Positions 15,611 through 24,358 of a DNA stretch of 64,000 bases are shown here, one piece after another. The DNA comes from Paracoccaceae bacterium (GTDB taxonomy: Bacteria; Pseudomonadota; Alphaproteobacteria; Rhodobacterales; Rhodobacteraceae). The notes beneath the pieces are model-generated. The model saw only the letters and a program-made list of their open reading frames with translations. It was not told the DNA's origin and searched no databases. Location of the stretch: the NCBI GenBank assembly GCA_019911965.1, contig JAIOJF010000025.1, forward strand, positions 167,720-231,719. Reading direction: 5' to 3'. Position 1 is the first letter of the stretch. The number at the start of each line of letters is the position of its first letter. The position numbers and the translations under genes are program-made.

Positions 15611-18502
15611 ATGACCTTCGCAGAACTCAGCATCACGTCCAATTTCACCTTCCTGACCGGCGGCAGCCATCCCGAGGAATATGCCAACCTTGCCGCCCTG
15701 ATGGGGATGCCGGCACTGGCCATCGCGGATGAAAACTCGGTGGCCGGGATCGTGCGGGCGCATATGGCCCTGCGCGAAGTGGCCCGCGACGTGCGCCTGC
15801 GCGCCGAGGCCGAGGCGGCGGATGGCCCGGTCGGCCCGCCCCGCCCGCCGCATCTGCCGGCCCCGGAATCAGCGGCAATCCGGAACGTGCCGCGCCTGCT
15901 GCCAGCGGCGAAGCTGGTGCTGGAGGACGGCCTTGCACTGACCGTCCTGCCGCGCGACCGCGCCGGCTGGGGGCGGCTTTGCCGGTTGTTGTCGCTGGGG
16001 CGTCAGCGGGTGGCCAAGGGCACCTGCCTGTTGCGCCTGCCCGATCTGGTGGAGTTCGGGCAAGGCCTGGACATGCTGCTGCATCCGCCGCCCGGCAAGG
16101 ATATTCCGGCGGACTGGCAGGCCTGTGCCGGCCACCTGATCCGGCGTTTCCCCGATTCCTGCGCCCTGCTGATCAGCCCGCGCTATGACGGCCAGGACAA
16201 GGCCCGCCTTGCCCGGCTGTCCCGGCTGGCCGCCAGCCTTGGCCTTCCAGGCGTTGCCTCGGCGGCCCCGCTCATGCATGCCGCCCGCCGCCGCCGTCTG
16301 ACCGATGTGCTGACCGCGATCCGCACCGGCACGTCGGTCGATCAGCTTGGCCGCGCCGCGCAGGCCAATGCCGAACAGCGGCTGCGCTCGGGCGCTGAAA
16401 TGCTGCGGCTGTTCGCCGGTCACGAAGACGCGGTGCATCGCGCCGGGCAGATCGCCGCGCGCTGCACCTTCTCGCTGGACGAGTTGCGCTATGAATACCC
16501 CTCCGAGATCGCCCCCGGCGAAACCCCCGCCCAGCGGCTGGAACGGCTGGCCCGCGCCGGGCTGAAATGGCGCTATCCCGGCGGCGCGCCGGAGCGGGTG
16601 CAGAAGATGCTGGGTCACGAACTGGCGCTGATCGGCAAGCTGAAATACGAACCCTATTTCCTGACCGTCAACGATGTGGTGGGCTTTGCCCGTTCGCGCG
16701 GCATCCTCTGCCAGGGGCGCGGCTCGGCGGCCAATTCGGTCACCTGCTACGCGTTGGGCGTTACCTCGGTTTCCCCGGAAATCGGCACGATGGTGTTTGA
16801 ACGCTTCGTGTCGGAAGCCCGCGACGAACCCCCCGATATCGACGTGGACTTTGAGCATGAACGCCGCGAGGAGGTGATCCAGCACATCTATGATCGCTAT
16901 GGCCGCCACCGCGCCGGTCTCTGCGCCACGGTGATCCATTATCGCGGCAAACGGGCGATCCGCGAGGTCGGCAAGGTGATGGGCCTGTCCGAGGATACGG
17001 TGGCGGCCATTTCCTCGCAGCTTTGGGGCTGGGGCAGCCACGGCCTGCCCGAAGACCGCCTGCGCGAGATCGGCCTCGACCCCAGCGACAAGCGCCTGCA
17101 ACTGGTGCTGGAACTTTGCCAGCAGATCCGCGGCTTTCCCCGCCACCTGTCGCAGCATGTCGGCGGCTTCATCATGACCGAGGGGCGGCTGGATGAGTTG
17201 GTGCCGATCGAAAATGCCGCGATGGAGGATCGCACCGTCATCTGCTGGGACAAGGACGATATCGACGCGCTGGGCATCCTGAAGGTGGATGTGCTGTCGC
17301 TGGGGATGCTCAGCTGCGTCCGCAAGGGCTTCGATCTGATGCGCCAGCATCACCGGCTGGATTACACGCTGGCCACCCTGCCGCCCGAGGACCCGGCGGT
17401 CTATGACATGCTGTGCAAGGCCGACAGTGTCGGGGTGTTTCAGGTGGAAAGCCGCGCACAGATGAATTTCCTGCCCCGGATGCGGCCCCGGAATTTCTAC
17501 GACCTGGTGATCGAGGTGGCGATCATCCGCCCCGGACCGATCCAGGGCGACATGGTGCATCCCTACATCCGGCGGCGCAACGGCGAGGAAAAGGTGGTGT
17601 TCCCGTCCGACGCGCTGGGCGCGGTGCTGGGCAAGACGCTGGGCGTGCCGCTGTTTCAGGAACAGGCGATGCAGATCGCCATCATCGGCGCCGGTTTCTC
17701 GCCGGAGGAAGCAGACCGCCTGCGCCGCGCCCTGGCCACCTTCAAGAAATCCGGCACCATCCACCTGTTCCGCGACCGTTTCCTGAAGGGGATGCTGAAG
17801 AACGGCTACGACATGGATTTCGCCGAGCGCTGTTTCAGCCAGATCGAGGGTTTCGGCGAATACGGCTTTCCCGAAAGCCACGCCGCCAGCTTCGCGCTGC
17901 TGGTCTATGCCAGCGCCTGGATCAAATGCCACCATCCCGGCATCTTCGCCTGTGCGCTCTTGAACTCGCAGCCAATGGGGTTCTATGCGCCCGCCCAGAT
18001 CGTGCGCGATGTGCGCGAACACGGGGTGGCGGTGCTGCCGGTCTGCATCAACGCCTCGTTCTGGGATAACGTGATGGAGCCGGACGGGCGCGGCGGCCTG
18101 GCCTTGCGCCTCGGCTTTCGCCAGATCAAGGCGATGCGCGAGGAAGAGGCCGCCTGGATCACCGCCGCCCGCGGCAACGGCTATCTGGATGTCGAGGATA
18201 TATGGCGGCGCGCCGGCACCCCGCCCCGCCTGCTCTACCGCCTGGCCGAAGCCGATGCCTTCGCCGCCCTCGGCCTGTCCCGGCGCGAGGCCCAGTGGCA
18301 GGCCCGCGCCATCACCGGCGATGAGCCGCTGCCGCTGTTTGCCCGCAGCCTGGAAGGCGAAGGCATTGCAGAGCCTCCGGTGCATCTGCCGGAGATGACC
18401 GAAGGCGAACATGTGGTCGAGGATTATGTCTCGATGCGCCTGACGCTGCGCTCGCACCCGCTGGCGCTGCTGCGCCCGTTGCTGACACCGCCGCTGGCCT
18501 GA
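15611..18502 (+). CDS. dnaE2: error-prone DNA polymerase DnaE2, C-terminally shortened
   Basis: C-family polymerase used in SOS mutagenesis and translesion synthesis. The start at ATG 15611 gives the family N-terminus (ELSITSNFTFLTGGSHPEE); a GTG at 15593 is possible. The PHP domain (about 1-230) is followed by the palm with the acidic motif PDIDVDF (408-414) and ILKVDVLSLGM, then the fingers and a helix-hairpin-helix region. The protein is 963 residues and ends at HPLALLRPLLTPPLA, just where full-length DnaE2 proteins go on for roughly 100 more residues with an OB-fold. Only 12 bases separate the stop from the next gene, so the missing part is not present downstream. No imuA or imuB lies next to it. 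Polymerase motifs look intact. Confidence 0.9.
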   Translation: MTFAELSITSNFTFLTGGSHPEEYANLAALMGMPALAIADENSVAGIVRAHMALREVARDVRLRAEAEAADGPVGPPRPPHLPAPESAAIRNVPRLLPAAKLVLEDGLALTVLPRDRAGWGRLCRLLSLGRQRVAKGTCLLRLPDLVEFGQGLDMLLHPPPGKDIPADWQACAGHLIRRFPDSCALLISPRYDGQDKARLARLSRLAASLGLPGVASAAPLMHAARRRRLTDVLTAIRTGTSVDQLGRAAQANAEQRLRSGAEMLRLFAGHEDAVHRAGQIAARCTFSLDELRYEYPSEIAPGETPAQRLERLARAGLKWRYPGGAPERVQKMLGHELALIGKLKYEPYFLTVNDVVGFARSRGILCQGRGSAANSVTCYALGVTSVSPEIGTMVFERFVSEARDEPPDIDVDFEHERREEVIQHIYDRYGRHRAGLCATVIHYRGKRAIREVGKVMGLSEDTVAAISSQLWGWGSHGLPEDRLREIGLDPSDKRLQLVLELCQQIRGFPRHLSQHVGGFIMTEGRLDELVPIENAAMEDRTVICWDKDDIDALGILKVDVLSLGMLSCVRKGFDLMRQHHRLDYTLATLPPEDPAVYDMLCKADSVGVFQVESRAQMNFLPRMRPRNFYDLVIEVAIIRPGPIQGDMVHPYIRRRNGEEKVVFPSDALGAVLGKTLGVPLFQEQAMQIAIIGAGFSPEEADRLRRALATFKKSGTIHLFRDRFLKGMLKNGYDMDFAERCFSQIEGFGEYGFPESHAASFALLVYASAWIKCHHPGIFACALLNSQPMGFYAPAQIVRDVREHGVAVLPVCINASFWDNVMEPDGRGGLALRLGFRQIKAMREEEAAWITAARGNGYLDVEDIWRRAGTPPRLLYRLAEADAFAALGLSRREAQWQARAITGDEPLPLFARSLEGEGIAEPPVHLPEMTEGEHVVEDYVSMRLTLRSHPLALLRPLLTPPLA

Positions 18503-18514
18503 CGTGCAACAGGC

Positions 18515-18910
18515 TCAGGCCCGCACCGCGATCTCGATCAGATTGCCGTCCGGGTCCCGCACATAAAGCGACCGGATCGGCCCCGTCGCCCCGGTACGCG
18601 CCACCGGCCCTTCGATCACCGCAACCCCGCTTGCCGCCAGATGCGCCTGCCACTCGTCCAGCGGCACCCCGGTCAGGAAACACAGATCCGCCGATCCCGG
18701 CATCGGTGCCGCCGCGTGCGGGGAAAATTCCGCCCCCGCGACATGCAGGTTGATCTTCTGCGCCTCGAACACCAGCGCCTGCCGCAACGAGCCGTCAGCG
18801 GCGCGAAACGCCTCGGCCCTCATCCCCAGAACACGGGTATAGAACTGCAAGGCCGCCGCCGCGTCGCGCACCGTCAGCACCAGATGATCCAGCCCCGTCA
18901 GCTTCGGCAT
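18515..18910 (-). CDS. VOC / glyoxalase-like family protein
   Basis: Vicinal oxygen chelate fold protein of 131 residues, the size of a single two-module VOC unit. N-terminal LTGLDHLVLTVRDAAAALQFYTRVLGM has the first metal-type His, and C-terminal YVRDPDGNLIEIAV has the Glu. Such proteins include glyoxalases, dioxygenases and resistance proteins; the substrate is not known. The start at 18910 gives MPKLTGLDHL; a longer frame would translate the upstream dispersed repeat. It converges on dnaE2, with only 12 bases between the stops. Confidence 0.82.
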   Translation of the reverse strand: MPKLTGLDHLVLTVRDAAAALQFYTRVLGMRAEAFRAADGSLRQALVFEAQKINLHVAGAEFSPHAAAPMPGSADLCFLTGVPLDEWQAHLAASGVAVIEGPVARTGATGPIRSLYVRDPDGNLIEIAVRA

Positions 18911-18927
18911 CGCATCTGTTCCCCCGG

Positions 18928-18949
18928 CTTCTTTTTGGTAGAAATACTC
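18928..18949 (-). repeat. dispersed 22-base repeat, copy 2
   Basis: Read on the minus strand: GAGTATTT, two variable bases (CT), ACCAAAAAGAAG. It ends 17 bases before the VOC start codon, in the same orientation as that gene. Confidence 0.7.
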
Positions 18950-19026
18950 AAACAGAATCTTGAACGGCGCAACCGGCATCGCGCCTGCGTTCAGCGCGAT
19001 ACCGGTCAGCCCGAATTAGCGTGCGC

Positions 19027-20466
19027 TTACTCGGCAGCCCAGCCCGACACGGCCTTGACCTCAAGGTAATCCTCAAGCCCCCAGACGCCGCCTTCACGCC
19101 CGTTGCCGGACATCTTGTAGCCGCCGAACGGTGCCCCGGCAGCCCGCGAGGTGCCGTTCATCTCGACCATGCCGGCGCGCAGGCGGCGGGTGACGCGGGC
19201 CGCCTTGGCGGCGTCCTGGGTCTGGATGTAGTCGGTCAGGCCATAGGGCGTGTCATTGGCGATGGCGATGGCCTCTTCCTCGGTGTCGAACGGGATCATC
19301 GTCAACACCGGGCCAAAGATTTCCTCGCGCGCGATGGTCATCTGGTTATTGGCATCGGCAAATACCGTCGGACGCACGAAGTAACCCCGGTTCAGCCCCT
19401 CGGGGCGGCCCGGACCACCGGCAACCAGCCGCGCGCCCTCGTCGATGCCCTTCTGGATCAGGCCCTGGATCTTGGTCCACTGCGCCTGCGACACGACCGG
19501 GCCGATATGGCGACCTTCCTGATCGGAATGACCGACCGTGATCTTGCTGGCGGCAGCGGCGGCAGCCTCGATTGCCGCGTCATAGATCGGGCGTTCCACC
19601 AGCATCCGGGTGGGCGCATTGCAGGACTGGCCGGTATTGTTCATGCAGCGCATCACGCCGCGCGACACCGCCTTTTCGTCGGCATCTGCAAACACGATAT
19701 TGGCGCCCTTGCCGCCCAGTTCCAGCGAAACCCGCTTGACCGTGTCGGCGGCGTTCTTCTGAATGGCGATCCCGGCCCGGGTGGAGCCGGTGAAGGAGAT
19801 CATGTCCACATCCGCATGGCCGGACAATTGCGTGCCAACCCCCATGCCATCGCCGTTCACCAGGTTGAACACGCCCGCCGGGAAGCCAGCCTCGTCCACG
19901 ATCTCGGCAAACAGCATGCCCGAAAGGGGCGCGATTTCCGAGGGCTTAAGGATCATCGTGCAACCGGTCGCCATCGCCGGGATCGCCTTCAGCGCGATCT
20001 GGTTCATCGGCCAGTTCCAGGGCGTGATCATGCCGACAACGCCGATCGGCTCCATCAGGATGCGATCGTTCGGGGCGTGGTCGCCCAGCATGCGGTCAAA
20101 CTCGAACCCTTTGAAGGCGCGGATGAAATTGCCGATATGCCAGGACCCGGTAGTCACCTGCTGCTGGCGGGACATGTCGATCGGCGCGCCCATTTCCAGG
20201 CTGATCGCGTGGGCCATGTCTTCGGCGCGGGAATTGTACACCTCAAGCAGCTTTTCAATCAGCGCCAGGCGTTCGGCCTTCGGTGTCATCATCCAGGGCT
20301 CGAACGCGGCGCGGGCGGCGGCAACGGCAGCATCGGTATCGGCCTGCCCGCCCAGCGAGATCACCGCGCAGGCCTCTTCGGTCGAGGGGTTGATGACCTC
20401 AAGGTCATTGGCGGCGGCAGGGGCGACCCATTGGCCATTGATGTAGAATTGACGCTTGTCCAGCAT
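19027..20466 (-). CDS. aldehyde dehydrogenase family protein
   Basis: NAD(P)-dependent aldehyde dehydrogenase of 479 residues; cytoplasmic tetramer type. The Rossmann region has ITPWNWPMNQ and ISFTGSTRAG. The catalytic Glu is in SLELGGKG (E249) and the nucleophile Cys in NTGQSCNAPTR (C282). C-terminal signatures EEIFGPVLTMIPFDTEEEAI and PFGGYKMSGNGREGGVWG are present. The start follows GGAGTCGGAC. It resembles broad betaine/aryl-aldehyde-type ALDHs, but no pathway gene next to it fixes the substrate. Confidence 0.9.
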   Translation of the reverse strand: MLDKRQFYINGQWVAPAAANDLEVINPSTEEACAVISLGGQADTDAAVAAARAAFEPWMMTPKAERLALIEKLLEVYNSRAEDMAHAISLEMGAPIDMSRQQQVTTGSWHIGNFIRAFKGFEFDRMLGDHAPNDRILMEPIGVVGMITPWNWPMNQIALKAIPAMATGCTMILKPSEIAPLSGMLFAEIVDEAGFPAGVFNLVNGDGMGVGTQLSGHADVDMISFTGSTRAGIAIQKNAADTVKRVSLELGGKGANIVFADADEKAVSRGVMRCMNNTGQSCNAPTRMLVERPIYDAAIEAAAAAASKITVGHSDQEGRHIGPVVSQAQWTKIQGLIQKGIDEGARLVAGGPGRPEGLNRGYFVRPTVFADANNQMTIAREEIFGPVLTMIPFDTEEEAIAIANDTPYGLTDYIQTQDAAKAARVTRRLRAGMVEMNGTSRAAGAPFGGYKMSGNGREGGVWGLEDYLEVKAVSGWAAE

Positions 20467-20650
20467 GTCCGACTCCAAAGCAGAAAAGGGGGAGGAAATT
20501 TGCGCGCACAGTGTCAAATGGGCGCAGCAGATGCAAGGGGCAGCAATCCCGCTCGGGCGGCGATGCGCCGAGGCGGATTTGATGCCGGTCAATGCACCCG
20601 GCGGGGAATGCCGTCATCATTCCGGCGCTTTGCAGCACAAGGGGATACAG

Positions 20651-21505
20651 ATGATTCGACTGGCGATCCTGATCGTTGGCATTGCGGCCATCCTGCTGGC
20701 AGCGATGCAGGTCTGGCGGCTGAGCGACCGCTGGATGGCCGGCGCGGTCTGGCGGCAACTGGCCGCCTTCGCAAGCGCAGATGCGCCCCGGTTCGATCCG
20801 GCGATGCTGGCGGGCCTGCCGGACCCGGCCATCCGTTACTTCACCTACACGATCCGCCCCGGCACAAGGCTGTCGAACGTGGCAACCATCACCATGCGCG
20901 GCGATTTCGCGCTGGGCGACCGGCAGGCCCCGAATTACCTGCCGATGCAGGCGCGCCAGATCCTCGCCCCGCCCAACGGGTTTGTCTGGATCATGTCGGC
21001 GGGCAAGGGGCTGATGCGGGTGTCGGGTTCGGATGGCGGGGCGGGCGCGCAAAGCTGGACGCGGTTCTGGGCACTTGGCACGCTTCCGGTGGCGCGCACC
21101 GGCCAGAGCGCTGATCACGCCCGCTCAACCTTCGCGCGGATGGCTGCCGAAGCCTTGATCTGGACCCCCGCCGCCCTGCTGCCGGGGCCGGGGATAAACT
21201 GGCAGGCAGTCGATCGGGACCGTGCCATCGTCACGCTCAGCCACGGCGGATTTGTGCAGGCGGTCGAGATCACCGTGAACGCCGATGGCCAGCCCGTACA
21301 GGTGCGGATGGATCGCTGGAGCGATGCCAATGCCGACAAGACCTACCGCGAACAACCCTTCGGTGCCACCCTGTCGGAGTTCCGCGAGTTCGGCGGCTAC
21401 CGCCTTGCCACCCGGATCGACGCTGGAAATTTCTTCGGCACCAGTGACTATTTCCCGTTCTTCCGGGCCGAGGTTACGGATATCCGGTTTGCCGGACGGG
21501 ATTGA
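20651..21505 (+). CDS. DUF6544 / DUF6920-like family protein
   Basis: Function unknown. 284 residues with an N-terminal membrane segment (MIRLAILIVGIAAILLAAMQVW). A mostly beta-rich domain of uncertain fold follows, with recognisable family blocks: PAIRYFTYTIRPG, TITMRGDFALG, ALGTLPVARTGQSADHARSTFARMAAEALIWTPAALLPG and FGATLSEFREFGGYRLATRIDAG. Probably anchored with its domain outside the cytoplasm. The start at 20651 is preferred because it gives the membrane helix. The divergent gap to the aldehyde dehydrogenase has a GGAATG-N7-CATTCC palindrome at 20605-20623. Confidence 0.72.
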   Translation: MIRLAILIVGIAAILLAAMQVWRLSDRWMAGAVWRQLAAFASADAPRFDPAMLAGLPDPAIRYFTYTIRPGTRLSNVATITMRGDFALGDRQAPNYLPMQARQILAPPNGFVWIMSAGKGLMRVSGSDGGAGAQSWTRFWALGTLPVARTGQSADHARSTFARMAAEALIWTPAALLPGPGINWQAVDRDRAIVTLSHGGFVQAVEITVNADGQPVQVRMDRWSDANADKTYREQPFGATLSEFREFGGYRLATRIDAGNFFGTSDYFPFFRAEVTDIRFAGRD

Positions 21506-21539
21506 TCGGACTTGCGTTCACAAACACTTGCCCCCACCA

Positions 21540-21571
21540 AAGAAAAAGCCCCGGCGCATCGCCGGGGCTTT
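21540..21571 (-). terminator. intrinsic terminator of pnp
   Basis: A 12-bp stem AAAGCCCCGGCG / CGCCGGGGCTTT (21545-21571) around a 3-base loop. On the minus strand it is followed at once by a T-run (TTTTTCTTT), 24 bases after the pnp stop. It may also stop transcripts of the convergent plus-strand gene. Confidence 0.85.
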
Positions 21572-21594
21572 CGATTTCATTCCTGCATTCAGGC

Positions 21595-23709
21595 TTATTC
21601 GGCGATTTCCTTGCCGGTCTCCTGATCGACCACCTTCATCGACAGCCGCACCTTGCCGCGATCGTCAAAGCCCATCAGCTTGACTTTCACTTCCTGGCCT
21701 TCCTGCAACAGGTCTTTCGGGTGGTTGATCCGCTCGGCGGCGATCTGGCTGACATGCACCAGCCCGTCGCGCTTGCCGAAGAAGTTCACAAAGGCACCGA
21801 AATCCATCAGCTTGACCACCTTGCCGGTGTAGATATGGCCCACTTCCGGCTCGGCCACGATCGCGTGGATCATGTCATAGGCCTTCTGGATCGCTTCCCC
21901 GTTCGGCGAGGCGATCTTGATCACCCCGTCGTCGTTGATATCGACCTTGGCACCCGACACCTCGACGATCTCGCGGATCACCTTGCCGCCCGAGCCGATC
22001 ACTTCACGGATCTTGTCGGTCGGCACCGTCATGGTTTCGATCCGCGGCGCATGCACCGAAAACTCCCCGGCTTCGGTCATCGCCTTGGACATCTCGTTCA
22101 GGATGTGCATGCGGCCATCTTTCGCCTGCGCCAGCGCCTGTTTCATGATTTCCGGCGTGATACCGGCAACCTTGATGTCCATCTGCAGGCTGGTGATGCC
22201 GTTGGCGGTGCCCGCAACCTTGAAGTCCATGTCGCCGAGGTGATCCTCGTCGCCCAGGATATCGGTCAGGACGGCGAATTCCTCGCCCTCCAGGATCAGG
22301 CCCATCGCCACACCGGCCACCGGGGCTTTCAGCGGCACACCGGCATCCATCATCGACAAGGAACCACCACAGACCGACGCCATCGACGACGAGCCGTTGG
22401 ATTCCGTGATCTCCGACACCACGCGGATGGTATAGGGGAAATCCGTCGCCGCCGGCAGAACCGCCTGCAACGCCCGCCAGGCCAGCTTGCCATGACCGAT
22501 CTCGCGCCGGCCCGGGCCCATCATCCGGCCAGCTTCACCGACCGAATAGGGCGGGAAGTTGTAATGCAGCAGGAAGTTGGACTTGTAGGTGCCGTTCAGC
22601 GCGTCGATCATCTGCTCATCATCGCCGGTGCCCAGCGTGGTCACCACCAGCGCCTGGGTTTCGCCACGGGTGAACAGGGCCGAGCCGTGGGCGCGGGCCA
22701 GAACATGGGTTTCGCTTTCGATCTGGCGCACCGTCGCCAGGTCGCGCCCGTCGATCCGGCGACCGGTCTTGATCACGTCACCGCGCAGAACCGAGCTTTC
22801 CAGCTTCTTGAAGCACGAGCCGAGATTGGCGTCGTCCAGGTCTTCCTCGGACAAGGTGGCCATCACCGCGTCGCGGGCCGCGGAAATCGCCGATTGGCGT
22901 TCCTGCTTGTCGGTGATCGCGAAGGCGGCGCGCATGTCGGCCTCGCCAGCGGCTTTCACCTTTTCGTAAAGCGCCGAGTAATCGGGCGGCTGGAAATCGA
23001 ACGGCTCCTTCGCGGCATCTTCCGCCATGTCGATGATCAGGTCGATCACCGGCTGCATCGCCTCGTGGCCGAAGGTGACCGCGCCCAGCATTTCGTCTTC
23101 GCTCAGTTCATAAGCCTCGGATTCCACCATCATCACGGCGTCCTTGGTGCCGGCGACAACCAGATCAAGGCGCTGCTCGGGCTTTTCGCGCAGCTTGTGC
23201 ATGTCGTCGACAGCCGGGTTAAGCACGTATTCGCCATCGACAAAGCCAACCCGCGCCGCGCCGATCGGGCCACGGAACGGAGCACCCGACAGCGTCAGCG
23301 CCGCCGAGGTGGCGATCAGCGCCACGATATCGGGGTCGTTTTCCAGATCGTGGCTCAGAACGGTGCAGATCGCCTGGGTTTCATGCTTGAAACCGGGGAC
23401 GAACAGGGGCCGGATCGGCCGGTCGATCAGGCGCGCCGTCAGCGTTTCCTTTTCGGTCGGCCGCGCCTCGCGCTTGAAGAAGCCGCCCGGGATCTTGCCG
23501 GCGGCGTAGTATTTTTCCTGGTAATGGACGGTCAGCGGGAAAAAGTCGAAACCGGCCTTGGGCTTCTTCTCGAACACCACGGCACACATGACCGAGGTTT
23601 CGCCAAGGGTCGCGATCACGGTCGCGTCGGCCTGGCGGGCAATCTTGCCGGTTTCGAGTGTCAGGGTTTCACCGCCCCACTCGATGCTTTTCTTAACTTC
23701 GTTGAACAT
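21595..23709 (-). CDS. pnp: polyribonucleotide nucleotidyltransferase (PNPase)
   Basis: 3'-5' phosphorolytic exoribonuclease of the RNA degradosome, trimeric, cytoplasmic. 704 residues. Two RNase PH domains (about 1-215 and 310-540) are separated by an all-helical linker. [16 protein letters not shown] and [17 protein letters not shown] belong to the catalytic half. A KH domain (about 550-610, [17 protein letters not shown]) and an S1 domain (about 620-690, [28 protein letters not shown]) follow. The start follows AGGAT. rpsO, the usual upstream neighbour, is absent within 1.6 kb; an AT-richer insert lies there instead. Confidence 0.98.
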   Translation of the reverse strand: MFNEVKKSIEWGGETLTLETGKIARQADATVIATLGETSVMCAVVFEKKPKAGFDFFPLTVHYQEKYYAAGKIPGGFFKREARPTEKETLTARLIDRPIRPLFVPGFKHETQAICTVLSHDLENDPDIVALIATSAALTLSGAPFRGPIGAARVGFVDGEYVLNPAVDDMHKLREKPEQRLDLVVAGTKDAVMMVESEAYELSEDEMLGAVTFGHEAMQPVIDLIIDMAEDAAKEPFDFQPPDYSALYEKVKAAGEADMRAAFAITDKQERQSAISAARDAVMATLSEEDLDDANLGSCFKKLESSVLRGDVIKTGRRIDGRDLATVRQIESETHVLARAHGSALFTRGETQALVVTTLGTGDDEQMIDALNGTYKSNFLLHYNFPPYSVGEAGRMMGPGRREIGHGKLAWRALQAVLPAATDFPYTIRVVSEITESNGSSSMASVCGGSLSMMDAGVPLKAPVAGVAMGLILEGEEFAVLTDILGDEDHLGDMDFKVAGTANGITSLQMDIKVAGITPEIMKQALAQAKDGRMHILNEMSKAMTEAGEFSVHAPRIETMTVPTDKIREVIGSGGKVIREIVEVSGAKVDINDDGVIKIASPNGEAIQKAYDMIHAIVAEPEVGHIYTGKVVKLMDFGAFVNFFGKRDGLVHVSQIAAERINHPKDLLQEGQEVKVKLMGFDDRGKVRLSMKVVDQETGKEIAE

Positions 23710-23992
23710 TTCGTATCCTGTCTGGGAGCACTCCCGGGCCTTCCCGGGTCTCCCGTTGAAATGGCGGCCCCATTGCCGCCGACCCCTTCCATCATCTCAT
23801 GCGCCGGGGTCCTGGCGTCACGTCACAGATGGCGGGGCCTTACAGCAGTTTCAAGGCGATGGGAAGGGGGGATCGCCGGGCTAGCTATAGCTCAATATCC
23901 TGTCTACACGTATAGCGAGAGTCTGCAGGCCAACCTCGTTTGAGTTCAAACAACTACATCCGCAACAATGCGATATTGAAACAGCCCACCCA
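23710..23992. other. pnp leader and left boundary of AT-richer segment, no gene seen
   Basis: 283 bases without a supportable gene. The minus-strand pnp leader has GC hairpins close to the start (ACCCGGGAAGGCCCGGG, 23728-23745), which could serve PNPase autoregulation as known in other bacteria. Base composition changes at about 23880. There is a 10-bp palindrome AGCTATAGCT at 23883-23892. Confidence 0.4.
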
Positions 23993-24358
23993 ATGAAGTA
24001 CAAGAATATGCCTGATGACCCAATTGCCTTTGAGATTGTCATGGACGATAGCGAGGGCAATGTGCTGGTTCTGGATGTGGTAATGGCAGCAGGTCGACTG
24101 TCTGTAATGGCGGAATTTGAACTCGAAGGAAGACGGCTTTTTGCAAAAGGGATGCATGTACATGCTGAAGGATTCAGTCCGAACGACCTTGGCTGGAAGC
24201 TATTGCGCAAGATTGCGGAATCCGCTCTTGAGAGGTTAGACTATGAAGAACTCATCGTTGAAGGCGCGGTTAGAACGACTGGGGCCAGTCCAGGTCGTCT
24301 CCCCAAACGTCTCCGGTTCAAAAGAGCACGTCGTAATTCAGGCGAGGCCGGATTCTGA
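23993..24358 (+). CDS. hypothetical protein of a two-gene AT-richer module
   Basis: Not a named family that I can identify. 121 residues; acidic first half (DDPIAFEIVMDDSEGNVLVLDVVM) and a basic C-terminus (GRLPKRLRFKRARRN). No signal or membrane helix. GC and codon use are clearly lower than in the flanking genes, suggesting acquisition. Its 3' end overlaps the next gene by 116 bases in another frame. The pairing of a small protein with an HTH protein recalls toxin-antitoxin-like modules, but no toxin motif is visible, so that is inference only. Confidence 0.55.
   Translation: MKYKNMPDDPIAFEIVMDDSEGNVLVLDVVMAAGRLSVMAEFELEGRRLFAKGMHVHAEGFSPNDLGWKLLRKIAESALERLDYEELIVEGAVRTTGASPGRLPKRLRFKRARRNSGEAGF

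Noticed and set aside
15869-18457. Long open frame on the minus strand opposite dnaE2 (862 codons)
   Set aside because: High-GC third positions open the antisense frame. The plus strand is a full DnaE2 with conserved motifs, and the antisense frame is His/Gln/Arg-rich low-complexity sequence without a family.
21502-23943. Long open frame on the plus strand opposite pnp (813 codons)
   Set aside because: Antisense to a clear PNPase, with the composition of a shadow frame and no recognisable domain.
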